A stretch of DNA of 45,456 nt from Nitrospirota bacterium (GTDB lineage: Bacteria > Nitrospirota > Thermodesulfovibrionia > Thermodesulfovibrionales > JdFR-85). The translations under genes and the position numbers were made by a program. Positions 17,246-26,877 of the stretch are shown here, one piece after another. The stretch is from NCBI GenBank assembly GCA_035873375.1, contig JAYWMQ010000037.1:1-45456 (forward strand), given 5' to 3'. How positions within the stretch are numbered: the first letter of the stretch is position 1; the number at the start of each line of letters is the position of its first letter. The notes under the pieces were generated by a model. The model did not search any database and was not told the DNA's origin. It saw nothing but the letters and a program-made list of their open reading frames with translations.

Positions 17246-18460
17246 TTATGCTCCCTCTGCGTACTTGTGCATCTTTATCTCAACCTTCTCTGAAAGCCCC
17301 TGATAGTACTCGCTCAGTATTTTCAGGACCACCGGACGGCTGAACTTGTCTGAAACCTCTTCACCCTCTGAAAGCATCTTCCTCAGCTTTGTACCGCTCA
17401 GTATCAGCCTGTCTTCCTTGCTGTGGGGGCATGTCTTCATTGAGGCCATGCCGTCACACTTGTAACAATAGAATGTCCAGTCGATCTTGAGGGGCTTTGT
17501 CTCAAGGGCATCCTCGGGTATCTCATCGAATATCTTCTGTGCATCAAAAGGCCCGTAGTAGTCACCCACACCGGCATGGTCACGGCCGACTATCAGGTGG
17601 CTGCAGCCGAAGTTCTGCCTGAAGAGTGCATGAAGAAGCGCTTCTCTCGGTCCTGCATATCTCATATCCAGAGGATAACCGCCGACTGTTATCGTGTCCT
17701 TGACATAGTAATTTTCAATAAGGGCATCTATTGCGCTCTGCCTGACATCTGCAGGGATATCCCCGGCCTTTAGCTTTCCGAGAAGCATATGGATATAGAC
17801 ACCGTCACATATCTCTATGGCGATCTTTGTCAGGTACTCATGGGAGCGGTGCATCGGGTTGCGGGTCTGGAAGGCTGCAACAGTTGACCATCCCTTATCC
17901 TCAAAATTCTTCCTGGACTCCTCGGGCCTCATGTAAACACCCTTGTATTCTTCAGGGAATCTTCCCTCACTCAGCACCTTGACCGGTCCGGCAAGGTTTA
18001 CCTCTCCCTGTGCCATAACCTTGGCAACACCCGGATGCTCGATATCATCAGTTCCAAATACCTTTTTGCACTCATGCACCTTGTCTATGGTGTATTTCTC
18101 CTTTACCGTCATTGTGGCCATCATCTCACCGGACTCTTCATCTACCAGGGCAACATCCTCTCCAATCTTGATACTGTCTGCATTGCCCTTTGTGGTGGAA
18201 AGCGTGATAGGGATTGGCCAGAAGGTTCCGTCCGTCATCTTGTATTCATCACATATGCCCTTCCAGTCTTCATATCCCATAAAGCCTTCAATAGGGGTAA
18301 AACCGCCTATCCCCATCATTATTAGATCGCCCGTCTCCCTTGAGGTCATCCTCACATCGGTAAGGGTCTTGGCTCTTTCTTTCTCTTCTTTCAGCTCATC
18401 ACCCTCAAGCAGCAGGGGCTTAAGCTTTTTCTCTTTACCATGTGGATTTACCAGTGCCAT
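17246..18460 (-). CDS. sat: Sulfate adenylyltransferase (ATP sulfurylase)
   Basis: Sat joins sulfate and ATP to give APS and PPi, the first step of dissimilatory sulfate reduction. The ATP-binding motif [13 protein letters not shown] (around 198-210) contains QxRNP and HxxH. A second conserved block is [21 protein letters not shown] four-ligand zinc-binding set ([20 protein letters not shown]) is followed by [10 protein letters not shown], as in homo-oligomeric bacterial/archaeal Sat. There is no APS kinase domain. It lies between adk and aprB with its own GGAGG site. Confidence 0.97.
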   Translation of the reverse strand: MALVNPHGKEKKLKPLLLEGDELKEEKERAKTLTDVRMTSRETGDLIMMGIGGFTPIEGFMGYEDWKGICDEYKMTDGTFWPIPITLSTTKGNADSIKIGEDVALVDEESGEMMATMTVKEKYTIDKVHECKKVFGTDDIEHPGVAKVMAQGEVNLAGPVKVLSEGRFPEEYKGVYMRPEESRKNFEDKGWSTVAAFQTRNPMHRSHEYLTKIAIEICDGVYIHMLLGKLKAGDIPADVRQSAIDALIENYYVKDTITVGGYPLDMRYAGPREALLHALFRQNFGCSHLIVGRDHAGVGDYYGPFDAQKIFDEIPEDALETKPLKIDWTFYCYKCDGMASMKTCPHSKEDRLILSGTKLRKMLSEGEEVSDKFSRPVVLKILSEYYQGLSEKVEIKMHKYAEGA

Positions 18461-18538
18461 AAAATCCTCCTTAGTTATTTAGTCATTGTCATACAAATAC
18501 GGAAACCATTCAACAGTCTCCGCACTTACACTTTTCCC

Positions 18539-19183
18539 CTATTCACCAAGGATAGAGCAGATATTGGCAAAGATTTCGTCAATATCTCCTGTACCCTCAA
18601 CTGTCTTCAAGATACCTTTATTCTTATAGTATTCAATAAGGGGAGCTGTCTGGGCCTCGTAAACTTCAAGTCTCCTGCGGATGGTCTCCTCCTTATCATC
18701 ATCCCTCTGATAGAGTTCTCCACCACATTTATCGCATACACCTTCTTTCTGTGGGGGTGAAAAATAGATATTGTACATCTGACCACACTGCCTGCAGGTT
18801 CTCCTTCCGGTGAGTCTCTTCATCAGGATATCCATGTCAACATCTACACAGAGGGCAACCTGAAGGGGAATGTTTGTCTCTTCCAGAACCTTGTCAAGCA
18901 CTTCCGCCTGAGCAGTATTGCGCGGGAACCCGTCAAGGATAAAACCCTTTTTGCAGTCATCCCGGGTAAGTCTTTCCTTGACAAGACCGATTACTACCGA
19001 GTCAGGAACAAGCTCTCCCTTGTCCATATAGGCTTTTGCTTCTTTTCCGAGGGGGGTGCCGTCTGCAACGGCCTTTCTGAGGATATCTCCTGTGGAGATC
19101 TGGGGGATGCCGTACTTCTCAACAAGCTTCTTGGCCTGCGTCCCCTTCCCTGCTCCAGGTGCACCAAGCAGTACTATTCTCAT
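18539..19183 (-). CDS. adk: Adenylate kinase
   Basis: Adk converts AMP and ATP to two ADP. It opens [20 protein letters not shown] (P-loop), with the AMP-binding [11 protein letters not shown] block and a long LID carrying a zinc site, [22 protein letters not shown] 19183 (214 residues) is chosen because AGGAGGT lies upstream and it matches the family start; the open frame runs 22 codons further without support. As the first gene of the sulfate-activation cluster it recycles the AMP released by APS reductase, so each activated sulfate costs two ATP equivalents before PPi energy is recovered. Confidence 0.96.
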   Translation of the reverse strand: MRIVLLGAPGAGKGTQAKKLVEKYGIPQISTGDILRKAVADGTPLGKEAKAYMDKGELVPDSVVIGLVKERLTRDDCKKGFILDGFPRNTAQAEVLDKVLEETNIPLQVALCVDVDMDILMKRLTGRRTCRQCGQMYNIYFSPPQKEGVCDKCGGELYQRDDDKEETIRRRLEVYEAQTAPLIEYYKNKGILKTVEGTGDIDEIFANICSILGE

Positions 19184-19240
19184 TAAAATACCTCCTATTG
19201 TATAGATTTTTGGTTTATGTATTAGCTCAGGAAACGCACT

Positions 19241-19270
19241 ATAGTACATAAAGAAAAAGTTTTATTTCAA
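19241..19270 (-). promoter_or_regulatory. Promoter of adk and the sulfate cluster
   Basis: On the minus strand TTGAAA (19265-19270) and TACTAT (19241-19246) are 18 bases apart, about 55 bases upstream of the adk start. This is the best sigma-70 type promoter in the cluster and could drive adk and sat. Confidence 0.65.
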
Positions 19271-19441
19271 GAAAAAAATTACAATCACAACATAAGATTT
19301 TCTTATATTTTTGATGGGGTTTTTCCAATTAAGACCAAATCATGCCATAGGGATAAGGTTATGGCGGGTGCAGGGGATTGCCGGAATTGACGGAAGAGAG
19401 CATCAGGAAAGAGTCAGTCCTTCTATAACCCCGGCAGAGAC

Positions 19442-21718
19442 CTACCTGTCGGAGGAGATAGCTTCAAAACCTCTTGTCATTCTGCTCTTCACTCTTTTAC
19501 GCCTAAAAACAAATATAATAAAAATACCACTACCCACTAAAAGGTACAGGGCATTGTTTATAACGTAAAGCACGAGGGCAAGGCCCAGCCTGATGACCGT
19601 CCTGAGAGTTTTGTGATTACCAATCTGTCCGGCAATGGCGGGAGACACCCTGTAATAAAACCTGGTCAATACCCTTCCGGGAGGATTTGTGAGGAGATAA
19701 TCGTCCCTGAAGTCTCTGAGCACCTTGAGCTCGGAATAGAGGGGACTGCCGGAGGCGGCAGCGGTTATTAAGCAGCCGCCCTTCCTTTTGCCGTCTCTGC
19801 CGTCACTTTCAATGGGCGTCACTCCTGTCCGGCGGCCCCAGTAGGGATTGTATCCCTCTTCAGCAAAGATGTACCAGGCAGTAGCCCCGACATGCACCCT
19901 GCTGAGATATTTCCACTCAAACCCTGTGGTGACCCCGTCATGACAGGCTGAAACAATACCTTTGCCGTTGTTATTGGTGGCGGATGTCATGGCCTTGCGG
20001 AGTTCAGAAACATAAATGCCTGATTTGCCGGTCTCACCGGTTATCTGATAGGCAACCGCCATCTGGGCCGTTCCTTCAAACCAGACACCGTCCCTGTCAT
20101 TATTGAAGTCAAACCCTTTAAAACCGTGATGTTCAATATAGGCATTGCCTTCTGCCCAGTTGAGGGCAGGATAGTAACCGTCCATTGCCATTACAGCCCA
20201 TGCCTGTATATCAACGGGGATGTTGGGACTGCCGAGTTTGTTCGGATTTTTATTTATGGTGCAGCCATCATCCAGGGTCCCTGTCCAGAAGTGTTCACCT
20301 TCATCATTCCACATGGATTCAACAAACCCCCTGGCACGAAGTGCCCTCTCCTTCCACCTGCCGTCTCCGGTCTCCTCATAGAGGAGCATAAAAGCGACAT
20401 ATATATCGATGTTATGTTCCGTAGCCTTGTAGAGGAGTTTCTCCTGTCCCCCGGGGTTGGAGGCTGACTTCTCCCAGCCGGCAAAGCCGCCTGTATATCC
20501 ACCGGCACACCTGTCATCCCTTGCCTCATTCTCTGTCCACTCACCCAGGGTCAATACCGCCTCAAGGTATTGACTACCCCCCGTCTTCCTGTAATAATCA
20601 AGCAGGGCGATCATCGGCCAGACTACATTCCCCGTATGAGTGCTCACCATAAATTCGTCCTCATACCAAGTGTAATCTTCCGCATTCCACCATCCCGGCA
20701 TCCGGACCGTTGCGGTTTTGCCCCTAGGATTCCAGCCCGGGAAGAGGGCCAGATCACCTCCCTGATATCCGTTTCTGAGGCGGCCGTCGGTAAAATAGCG
20801 ATCGTTATTGACAGCATAGACAAAGGCATCCGCCAGAAGACCGGCCCTTTTGAGATCTTCCGGTTCCCCCCTTGAGAGAAAGGCAATCAGGGCAAGGGCA
20901 TTGTCATAGCCAAAGGCTACGTTCTTCGTTAAGGTATCGAAATCCGACGATGAAGGAATCGTTTCATAGCTGACAAGGAAACGTGGCTCATCAAGCCTGC
21001 TCCTGTTGTAACTGATATCATCGAGGTAGAAGGTTATATCCCGGCCGTCATTCTTATCCGAATTTGTCACCCACGCAAAACCCCCGATAACGTAACTCAG
21101 GTCTGCACCTCCAAGGTCTATCGAATACTCCTGCCATCCGTCTGAAAGGGTTATATATCCGGAAGAGACTTTTGGGGAGGAATCAGGATATGTAGTGATG
21201 GGAAGCCCTGTTAGCGAATCCCTGCCGACTCCAAGGGCAAAGAACTCCACTCTTTCCCCGCCCTGCTCACCTCTTGCATGAAAGGTGAGTTTCGTGGCCC
21301 CTGATAAATCAAACCCTGCGTCAGGGTAGTCACCCCAGTTCTGCAGCGGCACGGTCTCTTCTCCCTCAAGAACGCCATTCATAAAGTACCACCCGCCCCA
21401 GTTATTCCCACCTGAATAAAACCTGTTCCTGATACAGGTGGCCCCTGAGAGACAATCGCCTCTAAACCCGGGGGCGATTTCAACCTTGTCAGCATCCCCT
21501 GTACTTGAAATCCTGCCGAGGGTGACAAAGTGGTTGCCTGCAGCGGAAAGGTCTGTGTATACGTAAAAGGCACTGTGGTATCTATCCATCACATCGTAAA
21601 GATGCTGAAAGGCAAGGTTCAGCCCCGCCTTTTCAGCATCAGCCACTGCTCCGGCGAACAAGAAGATTGCGGAGAACAGGAACAATATACCGCTCCATTT
21701 CTTCAAGACAACCTTCAC
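19442..21718 (-). CDS. Exported glycosidase-like protein with CFI-box C-terminus
   Basis: The 758-residue protein has an N-terminal signal sequence (about 1-28). A beta-rich region follows (about 90-240: TKLTFHARGEQGGERVEFFA, ..FYLDDISYNRS) resembling a carbohydrate-binding jelly roll, then a helical region rich in aromatic repeats (250-640) resembling six-hairpin (alpha/alpha)6 glycosidases. Near the C-terminus GGCLITAAASGSPLYSELKV, then LRDFRD and LLTNPPGR, is the CFI-box domain of surface-processed proteins, ending in a hydrophobic helix and a basic tail. The GTG start has GGAGG seven bases upstream. It is the last gene of an apparent operon with the solute-binding sensor kinase and its regulator. 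Carbohydrate activity is inferred from fold resemblance; no catalytic pair was identified. Confidence 0.6.
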   Translation of the reverse strand: MKVVLKKWSGILFLFSAIFLFAGAVADAEKAGLNLAFQHLYDVMDRYHSAFYVYTDLSAAGNHFVTLGRISSTGDADKVEIAPGFRGDCLSGATCIRNRFYSGGNNWGGWYFMNGVLEGEETVPLQNWGDYPDAGFDLSGATKLTFHARGEQGGERVEFFALGVGRDSLTGLPITTYPDSSPKVSSGYITLSDGWQEYSIDLGGADLSYVIGGFAWVTNSDKNDGRDITFYLDDISYNRSRLDEPRFLVSYETIPSSSDFDTLTKNVAFGYDNALALIAFLSRGEPEDLKRAGLLADAFVYAVNNDRYFTDGRLRNGYQGGDLALFPGWNPRGKTATVRMPGWWNAEDYTWYEDEFMVSTHTGNVVWPMIALLDYYRKTGGSQYLEAVLTLGEWTENEARDDRCAGGYTGGFAGWEKSASNPGGQEKLLYKATEHNIDIYVAFMLLYEETGDGRWKERALRARGFVESMWNDEGEHFWTGTLDDGCTINKNPNKLGSPNIPVDIQAWAVMAMDGYYPALNWAEGNAYIEHHGFKGFDFNNDRDGVWFEGTAQMAVAYQITGETGKSGIYVSELRKAMTSATNNNGKGIVSACHDGVTTGFEWKYLSRVHVGATAWYIFAEEGYNPYWGRRTGVTPIESDGRDGKRKGGCLITAAASGSPLYSELKVLRDFRDDYLLTNPPGRVLTRFYYRVSPAIAGQIGNHKTLRTVIRLGLALVLYVINNALYLLVGSGIFIIFVFRRKRVKSRMTRGFEAISSDR

Positions 21719-21774
21719 AATCCATCCTCCCTGTTGCAGGTCATTCTCACCATCTCCCGTCCGGAATTATTACC

Positions 21775-23796
21775 TCAGGCCTCGCTTAACCCTCCCGAAT
21801 CCCTCGACGCATATGCTCCAAGGTCAACATCCCCGTTGAATCTGCGGTTGATCCTGTCGAGAATGAACAACCTTAAGGCCTTGTGGGTATCGACTGAGAG
21901 CAATTTCAACACTTCACTCTCTGAAGCATGCCCCTTTTTCTCCCTGATAATCCTGAAGGCAATCGTTATCCCGTTATCGATATTAATGTAAAAGGTACCG
22001 TCATTTTTTATGTCAAGCCTCTTCTTGACCTCTTGCCTTTCACGCTCTCCCACCTTGATGGAGTCGAACTCCAGGAGTACTTCCTTAAGGTGCTCTATAC
22101 AGGCAACAGCCTTGGCCCAGTGTTCAACGTCTTTGATGGTAAAACCCTTGTGGAAACCCATCACGTAAGAATCCTTCTCCTCTTCACAGGAACTTATGGA
22201 AGGTATCTCCTCCAGAAGATCATCCACTCCTATAACCTCCTTGTTCACGGGAATGGAGGCTATGACCTTCTCTATAAAATTTCTGAGCCCCCTGACGTTG
22301 CCTTCGGACCAGGACTGCTCCTGAGCAACCCCCAGGGCCTCCTCTTTGATACCTATAACCCCTTTTCCGTACTTGGCAGAGAAGTCAGAGATAAAGTAAT
22401 AGATAAGTCTTGGAATGTCCGACTTTCTGTCCCTTAGAGACGGCAACTGGACGGAGAAGACATTCAGTCTCTGGTAGAGGTCATTCCTGAAACAGCCTTC
22501 TCTGACAAGGGCTGACAGGTCTCTGTTAGTAGCTGTAATAACCTTCACATCCACGCCAATCTCTTCACTGCCGCCGATTCTCCTTATACTCCTCGTCTCA
22601 AGCACCCTGAGAAGCTTGGTCTGCAACTGTAGCGGCAGTTCGGCTATCTCGTCAAGAAAGAGGGTCCCGTTGTCAGCCACTTCAAATAGCCCCTTCTTCG
22701 AAACAACCGCAGAAGTGAAGGCACCTCTTTCATGTCCAAAGAGTTCACTCTCAAGCAGGTTTTCCGGAATGGCGGCACAGTTGATAGCCACAAACTCTCC
22801 CTTTCTGCCCGAATGACCGTGAATCCCCCTGGCGATCAGCTCCTTTCCCGTACCACTTTCACCGATGACCATCACCGGGGAATCACCCTCTGCTGCGATC
22901 TCCGCCACCCCAATGGCCCTCACCAGGGCAGGATGGTTCCCGATAAGCTCTGAAAACTTCCCGAGCTTCCCCTTTCTCAGGTCCACGGCACGATTGAGCG
23001 CCTCCTCAATATAATCGTCATTGTCAAGCAGCCTTGCCCCTGACACCGCCCCCTCTTTCATGGCTTCCTTCAGCGCCTCAAAACCGTCTACATCCGCCAT
23101 TGTCGTAACCGCTACAAGCGGTATGTCTTTTCTGTGTTTGAGGAATCTCCTTATAAAGGTATATCCCGCCCTGTTGTCAACACCCACAACTCCGGCACAG
23201 ACAGGACTCCTCTCACAAGCCACGATCGCTTCCTCAAGGCTAAGGGGCATCACAAAGTCATAATTAAACTTGTTCCTGAAATACCTTGTCATCCCCTCGT
23301 CAATATTAAAGAGAACGATACGATCTGAAATCTCCCTTACAAGGAATTTCTCAGCCTTGACAAAGAGATTTGCAAGGTAAAGGATCTTCTCTGTCAGTGT
23401 TCCTATCCACGGAGTCCTGCTCTCTTTAAGGACAAAGTCGTTCACACCCTTAAGGAAATCCTCGTTCAGATACTTGTCCTGAACGCACCGGTTCGTCTCT
23501 CCGGTAATCATGATGATCTTTGTCCTCGTCGAGACCCCTCTTATGACGTCTATCAACTCCCTTCCGAGCCCGTCAATAACCATGCCTCCCTCTGTCTGGG
23601 GCAGGTTCAGGTCTATAACCGTCAGGTCCGGCAGACTGTCTTTAATAAACTTTTCTGCATCCCTGAACGTGAGACAGTGGTGAACCTCCAGTATCCCCTC
23701 ACCAACCGCACCCTTCAAACTTTTCCTGAGACTCTCCACAACGCCAATCTCGTCATCCACAATCAACAACCTGGGTCTCATCATCCCTCCCCTCAC
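21775..23796 (-). CDS. Sigma-54-activator-like response regulator without a DNA-binding tail
   Basis: Domains in order: a receiver (8-140; acidic DDE at 14-16, phospho-acceptor Asp62 in TVIDLNLPQTEG), a second receiver-like domain (158-275; possible acceptor Asp207), and an AAA+ sigma-54 activator domain. The AAA+ domain has Walker A GESGTGKE (312-319), GAFTSA loop (358-363, usually GAFTGA) and Walker B GTLFLDEIAEL (377-387). The last 150 residues lack a recognisable Fis-type helix-turn-helix and instead resemble nothing I can name. The GTG start shares its G with the sensor kinase stop; ATGs four and five codons later are alternatives. It is the obvious partner of that kinase. Confidence 0.85.
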   Translation of the reverse strand: MRGGMMRPRLLIVDDEIGVVESLRKSLKGAVGEGILEVHHCLTFRDAEKFIKDSLPDLTVIDLNLPQTEGGMVIDGLGRELIDVIRGVSTRTKIIMITGETNRCVQDKYLNEDFLKGVNDFVLKESRTPWIGTLTEKILYLANLFVKAEKFLVREISDRIVLFNIDEGMTRYFRNKFNYDFVMPLSLEEAIVACERSPVCAGVVGVDNRAGYTFIRRFLKHRKDIPLVAVTTMADVDGFEALKEAMKEGAVSGARLLDNDDYIEEALNRAVDLRKGKLGKFSELIGNHPALVRAIGVAEIAAEGDSPVMVIGESGTGKELIARGIHGHSGRKGEFVAINCAAIPENLLESELFGHERGAFTSAVVSKKGLFEVADNGTLFLDEIAELPLQLQTKLLRVLETRSIRRIGGSEEIGVDVKVITATNRDLSALVREGCFRNDLYQRLNVFSVQLPSLRDRKSDIPRLIYYFISDFSAKYGKGVIGIKEEALGVAQEQSWSEGNVRGLRNFIEKVIASIPVNKEVIGVDDLLEEIPSISSCEEEKDSYVMGFHKGFTIKDVEHWAKAVACIEHLKEVLLEFDSIKVGERERQEVKKRLDIKNDGTFYINIDNGITIAFRIIREKKGHASESEVLKLLSVDTHKALRLFILDRINRRFNGDVDLGAYASRDSGGLSEA

Positions 23797-26051
23797 TAAA
23801 ATTTCCTGATCTTCAACGTCATAACCGTCCCCTTGACATCATCTCCTTCAGTAGTTCCGAGCTCACCGCCCCACCTGCCCAGACTCCTCTCCACATCGCC
23901 AAGCCCGTGCCCCCTCCCCCGGAAACCTGACCGGAAACCTCTTCCATTGTCTGTAACCGCGATACATATAAATTCCTCTGAAACGGAAAGACTCACCCTG
24001 ATCTGAGGATCATCTATCTCACTGACCACGTCCTGGGCGTTCTGAAGGAGATTTCCAAGACAACTCCTCAAATCCTCAGGACTTACCACCATGGTGTCGC
24101 TCTTTTTCATGCCCGCCGGGAAGTCGTACTCAAAATCATGGCTTTTCCTCAACTCCATGATTATAGCCTCCAGCCTTTCGCAGTCAACGTAATACTTATC
24201 CTTCAACTCCTTCGACATTTCGTCAATAAAGGGACGAATTTTATTTTCAAAGTAATCGATGAGGACCGCCTCGTATTCCTCACGCGTGGGGGATTCACTT
24301 CCGACCCTCTCCTGATATCCCGTTATTACGGCCTTGCCTGAATCCAATATCCTCGTCATCTCATCAGGCCCGGCGGTCTTCAATCTCCTGGATTCCTCCA
24401 GTGCGGTTTCGAGATGACCTGAGAGGAGCCCCCTGAACCTTGCAACCTCTTCATCATCCTTAATACCCCCCTTGCAGACCTTTGCCCTGTGCAGCACATC
24501 CTTTATCCTGTGGAACTTTCTTACAGCATCAACCACTTCCATGCGGGAAGATCTCCTCTTCAGGAATAGCCACGCAAGAAAAAACAGGGTGCCACCGATA
24601 AACACGACTATTGCAATAACACCCCACTGAGGCAGCTTCTCTCTTCCCAGACTCCGTACAATCTCTTGCCGTGCCGCTCCGAACTCAGATGTTATTACAT
24701 CTCTGCGGCCTTCACCTTCTCCAACCCTCTGAAAAACATTTGCAATACGCCTGACCATTATCCCCTCAACCTCTCCCCACTCCGGAATGCTCGGATAGGA
24801 GCGGAACTCCTGCCTGATCAGGGTGAGGGGATAGGTGCAAAGTTTCGGGTCCTTGAGCAGGGCTTCAAAATTCCCTATCCTCGGAGAGAGCCCTGCGCCG
24901 GGATTACCCCTGAACGAAAGGAATTTCATGAGTTCCTTTGACGCCTCTTCTTCCATGGGACTGCGTGGGGAGTTTATCAAGGCAAGTTGACTGCCACCGG
25001 TAAAGATATTTCCAGAAGATACGGCAGGTCCTGACATGGAACCCGCGTTTACAAACCGATCAGGTCTTTCAGCCCCTGCCACTGCGTCCAGGATCCAGGG
25101 ACCTATGAATATCATTGCGTATTTACCCTTCAGGAAATCAGTCTCGATATCAACAAGACGGAGTGCCTTACCATCTTCGCCTTTCAGTGGGGCACACCCC
25201 TTTACCGCAAGGCCGGCATACCTGCTCATCCCCTCTATCGCCTGCTCATCCCCTATCCCCGGGACACCGTTGCCATTGACAATGTTTCCACCCCACCCCC
25301 AGATCCAGGTCATGGCACTATGCAGGGTGCTGTAATCATCCCCGGAAGTCGGTATTCCTACAAACCAGACACCCTTCTCTTTCACATTTGCCTTAAATTT
25401 CTCACAGGCCCTTTCCAGGTCATCCAGGGTCCTGAGGGATTCAGCCTTTATCCCTGCCTCCTCGAAAAGATCCCTGTTGTAAAACCAGGTCCTGATGTCA
25501 AGGACCCAGGGGATTGCATAGTAGCCCCCTTCGCCCGATATCCTGGAACTCTGAAGTGCAGAGTTTATGTATTCTCTCTCAACCGGCTTTACAACGTCGC
25601 TAATCTCTTTCAGCACCCCCTTCTGCGCAAGAGCTGCAGTCCAGGTAGAACCTATCTGGACAACATCAGCCCCCTCCTTCACGGCATCATCCAGTATCCT
25701 GTGGAGGGGGTTTTTGTGCCAGCCGATAAACATGACCCTTATTATCAGGTCTCCGCCCCTGAAATCAAGCCCCTTCTCCCTCAGGAATCCCTGCCTGAAC
25801 TTCTCGATACTCCGCAGAATCCCCCTGTTCTCCATCAAAACAAGCATAGACCTCTTCTCATCCTGTCCTATATCTATGCCTGCATACGGATATCTTGCGG
25901 CAAAATCTGTGAAATCTTCCGCTGAATAGGCCCTCTCGGGCAGGCATTCACCAGCCATAAGCCAGAGGGTTATTTCAGCACTCAGGGCAAGGGAAGGAGT
26001 CAACAGCAACAAAAAAACAGATAAAACTGTAAGTATCCGCATGAACCTCAT
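23796..26051 (-). CDS. Solute-binding-protein/histidine kinase fusion
   Basis: After a signal sequence (MRILTVLSVFLLLLTPSLAL) comes an ABC-type family-1 solute-binding domain of about 450 residues. It has a sugar-binder layout: DVVQIGSTWTAALAQKGVLKEI, YAIPWVLDIRTWFYNRDLFEEAGI, KGKYAMIFIGPWIL, GGSQLALINSP. Then follow one transmembrane helix (WGVIAIVVFIGGTLFFLAW), a helical linker, and a histidine-kinase ATPase domain with N box LRSCLGNLLQNAQDVV, G1 VTDNGRGF, G2 GRGHGLGDV and a final GTVMTLKI. No canonical H-box is obvious. ATG 26051 (751 residues) is preferred because AGGAAAGAGG precedes it. It probably senses an extracytoplasmic sugar or oligosaccharide and signals to the adjacent regulator. 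Confidence 0.8.
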   Translation of the reverse strand: MRFMRILTVLSVFLLLLTPSLALSAEITLWLMAGECLPERAYSAEDFTDFAARYPYAGIDIGQDEKRSMLVLMENRGILRSIEKFRQGFLREKGLDFRGGDLIIRVMFIGWHKNPLHRILDDAVKEGADVVQIGSTWTAALAQKGVLKEISDVVKPVEREYINSALQSSRISGEGGYYAIPWVLDIRTWFYNRDLFEEAGIKAESLRTLDDLERACEKFKANVKEKGVWFVGIPTSGDDYSTLHSAMTWIWGWGGNIVNGNGVPGIGDEQAIEGMSRYAGLAVKGCAPLKGEDGKALRLVDIETDFLKGKYAMIFIGPWILDAVAGAERPDRFVNAGSMSGPAVSSGNIFTGGSQLALINSPRSPMEEEASKELMKFLSFRGNPGAGLSPRIGNFEALLKDPKLCTYPLTLIRQEFRSYPSIPEWGEVEGIMVRRIANVFQRVGEGEGRRDVITSEFGAARQEIVRSLGREKLPQWGVIAIVVFIGGTLFFLAWLFLKRRSSRMEVVDAVRKFHRIKDVLHRAKVCKGGIKDDEEVARFRGLLSGHLETALEESRRLKTAGPDEMTRILDSGKAVITGYQERVGSESPTREEYEAVLIDYFENKIRPFIDEMSKELKDKYYVDCERLEAIIMELRKSHDFEYDFPAGMKKSDTMVVSPEDLRSCLGNLLQNAQDVVSEIDDPQIRVSLSVSEEFICIAVTDNGRGFRSGFRGRGHGLGDVERSLGRWGGELGTTEGDDVKGTVMTLKIRKF

Positions 26052-26257
26052 ACCTCTTTCCTGAAGCACACTGAAGTATCTCCCTGAATGGAAATCCGCT
26101 CTCATTTCCATGAAAACGTTTTATGGTCTCATTCACGCAATTTTCGGCAATATTCCCTTTCCCCTACATATTACTACAAGGTGGATACCTTATGTTTCTG
26201 TTTTTTTATTCTTTGAGCTGTATTTCCTGCAAGAATTCCTGACAAGGTAAGCTATGT

Positions 26258-26647
26258 TCAGAAAAACCCCTCCGTTACATCTATGGTATAGGTTTCACCA
26301 TCTGAAACAGAAAAGTTTCTTGTTTTAGTTGTACCGAAATTCGAGCTGCACCCTGAATTATCAGAGATGGAACACTGTGTCAATTCTACGGTGTGAGATC
26401 CTGTAGCTACACCGAATATGGTGCACTCACCGGGTTTCATGTCCGCGCCAAAGGCATACTCCTGCATAACCCATGACAATCCCGAGTCAAGGTTATTGAT
26501 CACCTTCAGGAAAGCAGGCCCGTTCGCGTTCGCCACCACATCGCAACTGGTCTCTCCATCATCACTGCTGCTCCCGCACGAAGTCATGAATACAGCAAGA
26601 AGTATTACCAAAAACACCCTTGTCAAGACTTTGAATGTAGTCCTCAT
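26258..26647 (-). CDS. Small lipoprotein of unknown function
   Basis: The 129-residue protein has a lipoprotein signal: MRTTFKVLTRVFLVILLAVF then MTSCGSSSDD, with the lipobox cysteine followed by Ser/Gly. The mature part is beta-rich with five further cysteines and no family I recognise. ATG 26647 has AGGAGG six bases upstream; the open frame extends 17 codons further without support. It lies between the sensor locus and the large repeat lipoprotein on the same strand. Confidence 0.7.
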   Translation of the reverse strand: MRTTFKVLTRVFLVILLAVFMTSCGSSSDDGETSCDVVANANGPAFLKVINNLDSGLSWVMQEYAFGADMKPGECTIFGVATGSHTVELTQCSISDNSGCSSNFGTTKTRNFSVSDGETYTIDVTEGFF

Positions 26648-26820
26648 AACGTCCTCCTCTTTTTGTTTTTGTACTCTCCTGGCAGCCAGATTCTCCACCT
26701 CGCGATCCTCCGTAATTTACAAGTCGTATTGGCCAGCAACGCCAACATTGAACGAGGGCACTGACTAATGAAGTAGAACCAGCCACACAGACAAACACGA
26801 ACTTTTCCCTGCGGGTAGGA

Positions 26821-26847
26821 GATAGCCGGCCACAATGGCCGGCTATC
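26821..26847 (-). terminator. Hairpin after the large lipoprotein gene
   Basis: GATAGCCGGCC and GGCCGGCTATC pair perfectly over 11 bp around a 5-base loop, about 30 bp past the stop. No T run follows on the minus strand, so it may stabilise the transcript end rather than terminate alone. Confidence 0.5.
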
Positions 26848-26877
26848 TGTGTCACTTGGTCTTATTTCTTCAATGCT

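Noticed and set aside
21720-21765. Sigma-54 promoter upstream of the glycosidase-like gene
   Set aside because: TGG and GC elements occur on the minus strand but with 12 rather than 10 bases between GG and GC.
25320-25925. A 201-codon plus-strand ORF
   Set aside because: Antisense to the solute-binding domain of the sensor kinase, with no ribosome binding site or family match.
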